Assembly: GCA_007026445.1 (NCBI GenBank)
Contig: VDMD01000002.1
Coordinates: 868,001 to 932,000 of the forward strand
Direction: 5' to 3'
Origin: Schizophyllum amplum
Lineage: Eukaryota; Basidiomycota; Agaricomycetes; Agaricales; Schizophyllaceae
Length of the DNA: 64,000 nucleotides
Every line of letters starts with the position of its first letter. Position 1 is the stretch's first letter. The translations under genes and the position numbers were made by a program. This document shows, piece by piece, positions 44,846-54,845 of this stretch. Under the pieces are notes generated by a model. It had not been told where the DNA came from. It worked only from the letters and a program-made list of their open reading frames with translations, and ran no database searches.

Positions 44846-47649
44846 TTACGCAGCCTCAACATCCTGCACTGCAGCCTCCGCGTCCATCGCAGCTGCCTCC
44901 TCCTGCTGCTGACCCTCTGCGGCCGGCTCAGCCATTTCCGTATCGTCAGCGCCCGCCTCTGGCGCCGCGGCAGTGCCACGGTATTTCTGGTCCGCGGCGG
45001 CGTTGGTAAGATTACTCTGGAAATGCGTGCTCGTGTCCGTTTTGGTAATCTCGCGGAGGGCCATCGTCGCGTAGCACGCGGTGCCGAGCTGGAGGTTGAT
45101 CTGCAGCGCAAGGAACCGGCCGTTCTCATCTATGACGGGCGGATCCATGCCGAGGAGCTTGTCTTCATCGGCCTGCGCGAGCGCGACGTCGGGATCGGTG
45201 TACCGTAGGACGGACCAGGAGAGTTCCTTTGGCTTGTGGAGGATGTGGCGGTAAGAACCGGCGAGGATGTATTCTCTGTGGGCGAGGTGAGTTCAACAAT
45301 CGATAGGTGAGTAAAGTCGCGCACTTCTGTTTCCTCGTGAAGTTATCGGGGTCGACGCCGTCCATGACGAGGAATTCGCGGTAGCGCTCGCCCAGGGAAC
45401 CGCCTGGAAGGGAGACGTCGGTACCTGGCAAGGGCATGACGACGTCGAAGATGCTGTACTTGTCGACGTCGGCCTCAGTTAGAACTATAATTTTGGGCGC
45501 GACGTAGGGCTTGCGGTTGCGCTTGCCGCCAGCTGTAGGAGGTCAGATCAGGACGAGGTCCAACGTGTGGAATGAATGGAGATGCAACTCACGATTAGCC
45601 TCCTCTTCCTTCTTTTCCTCTCCGTCAGCGATCGGCTTGGGTTCCTCTTCGGCGGGGACGTCGAGGACGAGGTCGCCAGGTATGGGTTTGTCGGCGCCAT
45701 ACAGGCGAATGCGCTCCGAGACGACGGCGTTCCAAACGTACGACTGGTATGCGTGCACGTACATCAGGCGTAAGTTCTTGGGGATCTGTACCCAAGTCAA
45801 CATCGTCAAGCAGCAGTAAGACTGCAGTCCACGTACCGTCGACAGGGCACCGAGGGCGTTGCGGGTCTCGCCCTCTGCCTTCTGATAGCTTTCAAGGATG
45901 CAGCGCTCAGCAACGACGCGACGAGGAAGCATTTGTAGGGCGCGGTCGACGTCGCCATCCTTAAGGAAGGCGTCGCGCGCAGCGGCAATGTCCTCATGTT
46001 CACCCGGGCGCTTTTGCAAGATGAGGTCGACGGCGTGCTGCCACTCTGACCGTAAAAGCGCCAACCCGACTGCGTGCGTCGGCACACTGGCCGTGCCAAA
46101 TCGCTGCATGCCGTAGTAGTTGATGAACCCTTTCTCCTTGACAATGGTCATCGCCTTGTCGAGCGTGTCCATCGAATCGACCTGCACGTTCCGCAACGTG
46201 ATGACGAATGCGTTGCCTTTGAGCATGCCGAGCTCCAGTCCCGCCTTGCTGTACTTCAGATCCGCGATGCGAATCCCTCGCTCGCCGCGCTGCTTGACCG
46301 CCTCTGCTTCTGGGCGCCGGGCGCCGATGCCATTGGCGAGCTTCCATACGTCCTCAACGAGTTTGCCGTTGCGCTTCAACGATACGCGTTGCACAGTGAC
46401 GCCGCGCTTGTCCTTCGTGCCCGCAACGGATAGGTCTTTGACGGTACAGTGGAGCAGTCGCGATAGATGTGCAAGCGCGTCCTGCGTATCGCGATTCGTC
46501 TTCTGGAGCGTGAAGTGGATGTATGGTGGGAAGTTGCTGCGTTGGCCACCGCGTCCGCCACGCCCTCCTCCCCCTCCTCCACGCCCGCCACGTCCACCAC
46601 CGCGACCCCATTTGATGACGATGCGGGAGCCGGTGTCGGAAGGAGTCGATGCGGAATCGGTCTCGGTGTCGAGCTTGCCGCCGAAGAGCTCGCGGATCTT
46701 CTGGTGCAGCTCGGTGCGCGTCGTCTTTTCAGAGAGGGGCTGTATGGTGACGAAGCATGAGATACGAACAGGGAAGAGCATGATGTGACACAGACTTCAG
46801 ACAAAACCTTGCGGGTGTCCTCGCGTCCATTGCGTCCTCCTCCACGTCCTCCACGTCCTCCGCGGCCACCACGTCCGCGACCACGGCCACCCCTTCCGCG
46901 GCCACCCCGACCAGACGTTTGTTCAGGTTCAGGCTCCGGCGCGGTTGCTTCCTCTGCCTTTTCTGTGCCTTCTTCCTTCTTCTGGCGGCCACCCCAGCCG
47001 CTGTCGCTCACCAGAGGGGGCTCAGAACCTTGTAAGAACATTTCCTTGAGCTTCCCGATCGCGTCCTCAGACAAGTATGGGGCCAGTGTGACGGTGAAGT
47101 GTTCTGGCCAGGGCTCCGCCGCAGACGACGCGGGCTTCGGCTCTTCCGCAGGTTGGGACTCTTCCACAGGCGCAACAGGCTCAGAAGACGGTGCTGCTTC
47201 TGCGGGAGCTGCGGCCTCGACAGTTGTGGAAGCTTCCGTGGGTTCATCGGGAGAGATGGTTTTGGCAGGTTCATTGGGGAATGAGGTGGGTTTTTCCAGC
47301 GATTTGACGTGTAGCACTTCGCTATCTTGGTTGACCTCGAAGACAAGGAAGTCTGTGAACCTGACATCGTTTGTAAACGCTCTCGCAGGACGTGTACGTT
47401 CGCTCACCTCTGCTTGATGATCCCCTCAATTTTGGATACGCCCTTGCCGATGTATTCCGAGATGCCCACGTCCGTTTCCAGGAAGTTGAGCTGTTCGCCT
47501 ACTGGAGCGGTAGGCGGTGTCACTCCTAGTAGCTTGTGACTTGGGGGAAGCACAGAATCTGTCTCTCCGTCGACCCTGCGACGTTTCGAGTAACGCTCGA
47601 GATCTTCATCGTCCTGCTCGCGTTCGTGCACGATTATGGGTTCCGCCAT
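44846..47649 (-). CDS. pus7: tRNA/RNA pseudouridine synthase Pus7 (TruD family) with RGG boxes
   Basis: Converts uridine to pseudouridine in tRNA, U2 snRNA and mRNA. Start 47649 gives [20 protein letters not shown]. TruD signatures: [34 protein letters not shown] with the catalytic Asp, [53 protein letters not shown] and, near the end, [20 protein letters not shown]. Between the N-terminal segment and the catalytic core there are two RGG/GRG-rich stretches (about 46840-46915 and 46555-46615, minus strand) on either side of an intron at about 46740-46800. The C-terminus is a Gln/Glu/Ala-rich acidic tail. Divergent from URA3 with 206 bp between starts. Confidence 0.93.
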
Positions 47650-47855
47650 CGCAAAGATAGACGTCAGATGGACTTCAAGTCGAGGGGATAACAGTTTCTG
47701 GTCAAAAGCCAATGGACGACGCTGGATCAAGCAAAGTGAAAGTCAGGTTCAGGATCTGAGTTCAGGTCAGTGAAGTCTAGCCGCTTTCGATCTGCAACTG
47801 ATCAGAAAACAAAGATCTCCTTTCGGGGATGAACTTCAACCTGCAAACAGCCATC

Positions 47856-48792
47856 ATGTCGGCCACCAAGCGACTCACATACGGCCAAAGGGCCGCAAAA
47901 TACACCAACCCAGCTGCGAAGGCTCTTCTCGAAACTATGGAGCGCAAAAAGAGCAACCTCTGCGTATCTGTCGATGTTGTCAAGTCCGCTGATCTGCTCG
48001 CGGTTGTCGATGCCGTTGGCCCTCACATCTGCTTGATAAAGGCATTATCGAACCGCCATCTGCAACGTTGACTTCGCACTTATATCCTGCAAAGACCCAC
48101 GTCGACATCATTGAGGACTTCGGCCATGAGCTCGTTGCTCAGCTGCAGGCGCTCGCGCAGAAACATGATTTCCTCATCTTCGAGGACAGGAAGTTTGCGG
48201 ACATCGGTCAGTGGATTTTTGGTACCGACGGAATTCACTGAAAATCCTGCCAGGAAATACGGTCGCCCTTCAGTACTCGAGCGGCGTGCACAAAATTGCA
48301 AGCTGGTCGCATATCACCAATGCGCACCCAGTGGCAGGACCGTCCATCATTACGGGCCTCGCATCTGTCGGGCAGCCCCTTGGACGAGGGCTACTCCTAC
48401 TTGCCGAAATGAGTTCAAAAGGATCTCTCGCGACGGGCGCGTACACAGAAGCCGCTGTCCAGATGGCGCGTGAAAACCGGGACTTCGTCGTTGGCTTCAT
48501 CGCGCAGCGGCGCATGGATGGCATCGGCGCACCCGCCGGCGTCAGTCTCAAAGACGAAGATTTCCTCATCCTTACTCCTGGCGTCGGCCTAGACGTCAAG
48601 GGCGATGGCATGGGTCAGCAATACCGGACTCCGAAGCAGGTCGTTTTGGAGGACGGATGCGATGTGATCATCGTCGGCCGCGGAATTTACGGGAAGGACC
48701 CGACAAAGGTGGCCGAGATTGGGAAGCAAGCTGTGAGATATCAAGCTGCGGGCTGGGCTGCGTATGTGGAAAGAGTCAATGCCCTGGTATAG
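47856..48792 (+). CDS. ura3: Orotidine 5'-phosphate decarboxylase
   Basis: Last step of UMP synthesis. 278 residues from exons 47856-48041, 48095-48206 and 48254-48792, all in frame. Motifs: [43 protein letters not shown] (split by intron 1), the active-site [13 protein letters not shown], and GTVALQ-type [60 protein letters not shown], and [14 protein letters not shown]. Intron 1 (48042-48094, 53 nt) is flanked by GC and AG instead of GT and AG; no GT donor nearby restores the conserved CLIKTHVD. An upstream Met at 47829 would add nine residues. Convergent with the DUF4470-MYND gene ending at 48879. Confidence 0.95.
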
Positions 48793-48878
48793 AACGGGAA
48801 TTTATTGTGATTGCATTCAGGCGTGCGGTACACGCGAAGGACAGTCATGTTCAGCGTGGCTCTCTAGGGCAGGGCAGC

Positions 48879-51800
48879 TCAGATTTTTACCGCATTGCAC
48901 GTCGTCTTGTGCTTCTTCCAATGCACCCTCTGACAAGCCTGCGAGCAGTACTTCGTTGTTTTGCACCTGCCACACGACATGAGCTTCTCTTGTGGCATCC
49001 CACACGCAGCACACGTCTCCAGGCCTCCATCTCCCCCGCGTCGCATGGTTTGCTTTAGGAGCGTGCCCACAGGTTCGAGGTATGGGACTGCGTAAAGCGG
49101 GCCTATCGCTGCGCGCGTCACCAGCGGCACCGCCTTCGAGTACAACCTCATCACCTCGCTATCCGGTATGTCCTTGCCACGACCGCAGTTGCAGATGGGG
49201 CTTTCGGCGACGTCGAGTGTGAGGGGGATGTCATGCGTGAGGTACGCGCAGTCAGATCGGTGCGACCACGAGCGGCAGCGCTCAACTGCGGCGGGCAGAA
49301 GCGACTTCCATGCCTTGATCTCCTCGTCGGGTGTCACTATATCGCGAATGTGCTGTTGTGCGGCTTGGATCTGCTGCAGGAGAGGCGAAAGCCGCGGCAT
49401 AACATCCTGCGTGAGCGGCAAGATGCAGACATCCATGAGGACGCTGTGCGCCACGAGGTCGATGCGAATTGCGTTGACGAAGATAAACGTGTATCCGCCG
49501 TTGCCGATTTGCCGGTAAAGGGAGAACGCCCGCCTGGAATGTCCGTCGATATCCCCGATGGCGTAGCCCATCATGTGCGCGATGCTATTCTTCAGGTTGA
49601 CGAATGTGTCGCTCCAATCGTTGCTTCGTTGAAAGCGCAACTCACGGTCGGAGAGTATTGTCGGCCCGAAAGGCTGAATCCACTCGAGCTTCGACTTGGA
49701 TTGAGGCAGATCAATGCCGGGTAGTTTGTCGAGATTGACGTAGTTCATACTCCAAGCACAAGGAATTCCGCGGGAGACGACGACAGGCGTGCGCCTGATG
49801 TGAGAGTACCCGCCCTCTGCAATGGCGGGGTTCGCACTTGCGACGCGGGCGACGACCTTGAGGACGAGTGAGGTTTTGTTACCGTCGGAAGGATCAGTGC
49901 TCACCTCGACGTATCCTGATTTTCGTGCTACTCGTAGTTTGATGTCTTTTCCGTCGATGGGAAAAGGAAATCGCACGAGGTCTTGCAGTCGAGTCCCCTT
50001 TCCTGTGACCAGCTCTACTGTGCAGGGGCTAATCTGACCCGTCGCTGCTCCGCCATCCTTCAATGCCTGTTTGCTCTTTTTGTTCTGCATGTCGACTTTG
50101 ATGGTGATGTGGGAGACTCTTTCGTCTGTGAAGGATATATGGGGCGCGTTCTGACGCGCAAGCAAGCCAGCTGACGGTGACGCCTTGGCGCGAGAAGCTG
50201 ACGGAGACAGCGCAGACGGAGAGAGTGTTCCGCGAACACGCGGTCTATCCTCGACGACGTAGATGTCCTGTCCCTGCAGGTCGGTAGCGAAGATGACGAG
50301 ATCCTTGCCGAGAGCGGACATGAGACTCAACATAGGACCAGTAGATGGCCGGATAGACAGTCGGACACACGTCGTTCCAGGATCATAGTCCAATAGCCAG
50401 GTCGAGATGGGCAGCCAAAGAACCAGAGGACTTTTCCCATTCCAGCCATCCTCGTCCTCGACGATTGTAGCGATCGCTCTGTCGGCAGTACCGTCTACAA
50501 CGAGCTCACCGAAGGCAAGCTGCACGCTGCAGAATGTGTTCTGCAAGTTGATTTTCCCGACAGTCACCTCGCACTGCAACGCCGGCGTGCCGACGCGCTC
50601 TGCATCCATTCGCTCCAAATTCTCAAATAGCGCGCGGGGGATTTGCATGACGATGTAAGCCACCGAAGGCTTCCTGCGCCAATTCGCGAAGAGAACCGGC
50701 GGAGTAGGATAGGGGTCAGTATACGTCGGTGACAGAAAGTCCTGGGTGTAGACACCTAGCAGATGCGCGTGCGTGCAAAGATCATGATGATGACGCATAC
50801 CCGTCCCATTGCACAGTGAACGGTCGTTCTCGATCCGGTCGAACAGCATAGCCATGGCACGGTCCCAATCGGTAGACAACCGATTTTTGAGAAACTTGAG
50901 TAGTATGGCGAAGCTGGCGCGGACGTAGATGATGTCTGTCGACTTCCAGAGCGACCCAGGGGACAGTTGTGTGGCGTCCTCAACGGAGAACATGTGGATA
51001 TACAGCTTGGAAAGTACCTCGCACAGTTTTGCCTCGTCCACCGCGATCGGCAGGCGAACTACTTCATCACCAACAAGAGCGGCCTGGTCTCCTGAGGCGG
51101 GAAACTTCCAAGTGATGGACTGATGGTACTGCGGCGACTCAGCGCCATCTGCGTCTGCACTAGCGAACATGTCGAATGGTGACGTTTTCGTGGTGAATTT
51201 GGTCATCAGTGGCAGAGGAGCAATTCCGAGGAGCATAGAGAATGTCGTCAGGTCGACGCCCAGGTGGTCTAGTCGGAAGGCATCCCCGGTCTTCCCTGCT
51301 GATGAGAGAAGCGTGTTTGTGTGGAGAACGGACGAGGGCGATGGGTGTAGAAGAGGGATGCAAGCGATGAGCACGTTTATAAGGCCAATATGGTCGGCCA
51401 CGTTGGACGTATCGATGACGTTGAATGTTGTGGGCGCAGCAACGCGTTTGTCGTTTTCCAGATCGAGAATAACGGGACGAGCGTCCCACGTCGATACACA
51501 CTGCCCCGACTCTCCTGCTAACGCATGACAGAATGACAGAGCGTCACCAACATAAGGACGAACAACGAAGGTGACATCCGAAGCGATTCGTCGTCTGAAG
51601 GCATCGCTCCACCTCACGAATTCCTGCTTTGCGTAGTTGCCCAAATCCCCAATGCTGACGCGGGTGGGATTTCCCTTGATGGGCGCGAGCACGCCTGCCA
51701 GATGGAAGCCGAGGATGGGGTCCGTGCCATAGTGTACGCAGAAGCCGCTTCCCAGCCCAGTGTAGAAGAAAGTTGGGTTGACGAACTCAATCGATGCAGA

Positions 51801-52536
51801 GTCCGTCGGGCTATCTGCGACGACGCCGTGCGTCCAGTAGTGCTTGATATGCGCCGATGCTATTCCGTCGGAAATCTTCATCCACAGCGGACCCGCGGAG
51901 CGGCAAGCAGTTGATATGTCACTGTCCCCTTGACGGCTGAGCATCGCGTCTACGCCTTCGGAAACGCTTTGGCGCATACTGCTGTGCTGGGCGGTGGTGA
52001 AGGATGCGGTGGCGGCGTACTTGAACCAAAAGCGTCGGATGTCTGAGAGGGTGTGGTCGGTGCGTGGCCGTATGAGTTTAGAATAAGGTCCTGCGGTCCA
52101 TTGGATCATCGACTCGGAGAGGGATAGCAGCTTGGATGCCTGATCTTGGAGGAGGGCGAGAGACGACCCCGACATATTGAAATGATAGAATATGTCCCAT
52201 ATCGCGGCGTTGCTCTCCTTGTTCGTATCCGCCAAGAGGGTGAAGAGTAGGACATCACGAGCGATCACTGCGGGTTCGACGTCGCAGAACGTGATATCGA
52301 GTTCCCGCTTGCCTAATAAGAAGATTATGACTATCCGGAGCAAAGGGAGACGAGGAACGCTCACCGATGGCACCGTCTGCGTAGACTGTGTACAGGATAC
52401 TCCTGGGGTCTCCGCATCCGATGAGAAGCAGATCCAGGTTCTCCTCCCTTGGCAGACTTTCAGTGAGGAGGTCGGCACTAGTGTTGCCAACTGGATAGAA
52501 GAAGGTTCTACGCGGGATGATCACGGAATGGGCCAT
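48879..52536 (-). CDS. DUF4470 domain protein with C-terminal MYND zinc finger, paralogue 3
   Basis: Third family member. Start MAHSVIIPRRTFFYPVGNTS, DUF4470 core IGCGDPRSILYTVYAD, intron 1 at the same point as in the others (here not in frame), then LDITFCDVEPAVIARDVLLF. Middle blocks CRSAGPLWMKISDG, VHYGTDPILGFHLAGVLAP, FVVRPYVGDALSFCHALAGE match paralogues 1 and 2. C-terminal half WSMNYVNLDKLPGIDLPQSK, NGGYTFIFVNAIRIDLVAHS, VAESPICNCGRGKDIPDSEV; MYND finger TCAACG, CGRC, YCSQACQ, HKTTC. The last intron (48 nt after GYVE) is stop-free and in frame here, unlike paralogue 2. A TATATAT at 52576-52582 is about 40 bp upstream, in the same CGATATATA context. It lies next to the repeat block that begins about 100 bp beyond its start. 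Confidence 0.9.
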
Positions 52537-52639
52537 GGATGCAGCAAAGGAGGTTGAAGTTTTCCAAGGACCAGGTATATATCGCCCTGTGCACGAGGAT
52601 AGTGCATGGGGCCCAATCGATTCACAGGGTGGTCTTCAA

Positions 52640-52733
52640 TAGTAACGGTCAAAGTGGGTTGAGGATCCGCTGAGGAAACCGTTGAGGAAAGGTTGAGCAT
52701 CGAAGGCTCAAACGCTTCCTCGACCGTTTCCTC
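52640..52733 (+). repeat. Hairpin repeat, left copy
   Basis: Begins AGTAACGGTCAAAGTGGGTT and folds back on itself: TGAGGAAACCGTTGAGGAA is followed after a short loop by TTCCTCGACCGTTTCCTCA. An inverted copy lies at 54303-54403. Confidence 0.8.
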
Positions 52734-52742
52734 AGGTGTCTT

Positions 52743-52790
52743 AAAAGGACCAGCTACTAGAGCTGGTCCTTTTATCCTCAAACGTTTGAG
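52743..52790. repeat. Two adjacent perfect palindromes
   Basis: A 13 bp perfect inverted repeat with a 5 nt loop (AAAAGGACCAGCT, ACTAG, AGCTGGTCCTTTT; 52743-52773) is followed by the 14 bp palindrome CTCAAACGTTTGAG (52777-52790). The first could form a stable stem on either strand. Confidence 0.8.
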
Positions 52791-53213
52791 CCTGAGCCTT
52801 CCGCTACTAGTGTCTTCGATTACTGCATATGGGACTGGTACAAATACATGTAAATCACGAGATAGCGTGGCGTCGGGCCAAACACGGAAATCATGACAAG
52901 GGCTGCACCTGTTATCCTCTGCTCACACCACGACGCAGCACGACGCCACGGTGGAACTCAAGCCATATTATCACCAGCCTCCACGAAGACATTCAAATAT
53001 TCAAGAAAAACTGCCGAAGGTGAAGTGGCGGCAGCATTGGCATTTGCCGTCGTCCTCGAGCTTCACGTGGACACTGGAGAGCGGTCCGATGCAAGTCCGA
53101 TGAGCTATTCTAGCACGCGGGTTCATCCTGGTGAAGGGAGGGCAAAGGAATAACAGTATGCAGCCGTACACTAGTATCATAAGAGTCAAATACAAGCCAA
53201 CCGAGCGCGCAAC

Positions 53214-53241
53214 AGTGGATGACTTCCCGTAAGGATTTGCG
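53214..53241 (+). repeat. Module B of the inverted repeat, left copy
   Basis: AGTGGATGACTTCCCGTAAG followed by GATTT; matches the reverse complement of 54245-54272. Confidence 0.7.
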
Positions 53242-53692
53242 GTCGGAGAAACTGCTGCAAACGCGATTTAGAGCGACTTTGCCGAGGTGCCGACATCCAG
53301 GCTGGGTCTTTGAACTCTAGTTTCAAACTCCGCTTATGAGCACGGTGTCTGCATTCATGTTCAAATGCGGAGGGGTCGCGACCCCTTCGCATCGCGGAGA
53401 AACCTCCGCAAAGGCGTCGTGGACCCGCCTTGACCGCTAGATGTTAATTTCTTAGATGTTGAGCTGTCACCCTCGTGGCCGGTGGGACAGCGTACGATTT
53501 TATGGCATCTGAAAGAGCAGCCATATGAGCATGACTTAAGCATATGAGATATGGGTGCGATGCGATAGCCCTGCCTAGTGCTTTTATGAACTTCAGAGCG
53601 CAGGCGTGTGGCGTGAGAAAACTTGCCAAATCAAGTTCCGTCTTGTACTTTGCCGTGACAATGGGCGCGACCGTCACGCTTACGGGAAACGA

Positions 53693-54170
53693 CAGGACCC
53701 CTGATAATAGGTGTTGAGGTTACTTTCGCGAACTTCCAAAATCGGGAAGTTTTTGTCCGACATTTTTGGGCCAAAATGGGGTCTTTTGTCCGACATTTTA
53801 AGTAAGTTTCACGTGATGTACAGCTTTTTATGCCCAAAAGAGGCAATTTAATTATTACAATTGTCACGTGCTCAAATATTCGACTTCCGTGAACATTTTG
53901 GGAACTGCTGAGATGGGTCAGATTCGAACGGGAAACCCTTCCATCTTGCGTATCTGACGTGTGGCGCTTCACCGTTAGGCTGTTGGCGTATTATTTGTGT
54001 TTGAAGTTGCTCGACCACCGCCCACGGGGCCCCAGATGTCCGACAACTGAAGTAACCTCAAGCCTCTACAGACCCATTTTGTCCGACATTCTCAGAGACA
54101 TTTTGGGTCTGGAGGACGAAAATTTGTCCGACAAGCGAAGTAACCTCACTGCCGATTATCAGGGGTCCTG
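53693..54170. mobile_element. Non-autonomous DNA transposon-like element (MITE) with terminal inverted repeats
   Basis: 478 bp. Both ends start CAGGACCCCTGATAAT when read inward; the inverted similarity continues through TGAGGTTACTT, about 34 bp with four to five mismatches. The identical hexamer AAACGA flanks it on both sides (53687-53692 and 54171-54176), as expected for a target-site duplication. The interior is A/T-rich, carries five copies of TGTCCGACA, and has no open frame for a transposase. Superfamily cannot be named from these features alone; a 6 bp duplication does not match the common 8 bp (hAT) or 2 bp (Tc1-mariner) types. Confidence 0.8.
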
Positions 54171-54244
54171 AAACGACATGGTCCGCAAACCTCCCGCAGA
54201 GCCATTTCCAACGGCGGAGCTCAAACTTTTGCGGACGATATTTG

Positions 54245-54403
54245 CGGAAAATCCTTACGGGAAGTCATCCAGTGTTCCCCACTTTGACCGCACACGTCGA
54301 TGCGATGCTGAGGAAACGATTGAGGAAGCGTTGGAGCCTTCGGATGCTCAACGTTTCCTCAACGGTTTCCTCAACCAATCCTCAACCCACTTTGACCGTT
54401 ACT
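54245..54403 (-). repeat. Hairpin repeat plus module B, inverted right copy
   Basis: On the minus strand it reads module A (54403 to 54303, starting AGTAACGGTCAAAGTGGGTT) and then module B (54272 to 54245) about 30 bp later. In the left copy the same two modules are about 480 bp apart. Confidence 0.75.
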
Positions 54404-54845
54404 AATCTCCCTCTAATCTGCGCTTTAAGCGCTCAGCGCTCAGCGCTCAAGGTAGCGCTCAGTTCTCGCGTGCATGTCAGAAATTGGTCGCCCTTGGGTT
54501 GTTAAGTACTGACCTCTTAGCGAGCCGCTTGGAAGGTAAGCATTTCACTGGCTATGTTAAACTCAGAGGCATGCAGGAGGCATGGGAGGGCGTGCTCGGC
54601 CGAGGCTCAGCCAGCTTTGATCGGCATTCCCCGAAGGCGGCCAAAATATTCGAGCAATAAAAGCTGTTGACCGACGTTACGGCGTTCAACGTCCAACGTC
54701 CAACGTCCAACGTTCAACGTTCACCGTCCGCGTCAAGTACTATTTGATTATCGTCGGAGCAGAGGACATCACACTAGGGAACAAGTAGCAATGTGCACGC
54801 GGATAGAATGAAGTACAATGTATTAGTTGAGATTGCTGGCATGTA

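Larger units (their letters stand above)
52537..54845. repeat. Gene-free repeat block
   Basis: 2.3 kb with no supported gene between DUF4470-MYND paralogue 3 and mitochondrial EF-G2. It is made of inverted copies of one repeat (52640-52733 with 54303-54403; 53214-53241 with 54245-54272), a 478 bp element with terminal inverted repeats (53693-54170), several perfect palindromes, and short tandem runs (AGCGCTC-type at about 54428-54460 and CCAACGT-type at about 54685-54725). Short open frames here show no domain. Confidence 0.8.

Noticed and set aside
52521..52781. 86-codon minus-strand frame upstream of DUF4470-MYND paralogue 3
   Set aside because: It runs through the hairpin repeat and palindromes and has no domain or homology; chance frame.
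53915..53990. tRNA gene on the minus strand
   Set aside because: A- and B-box-like words are there, but acceptor, anticodon and T stems do not pair; kept only as a low-level finding.
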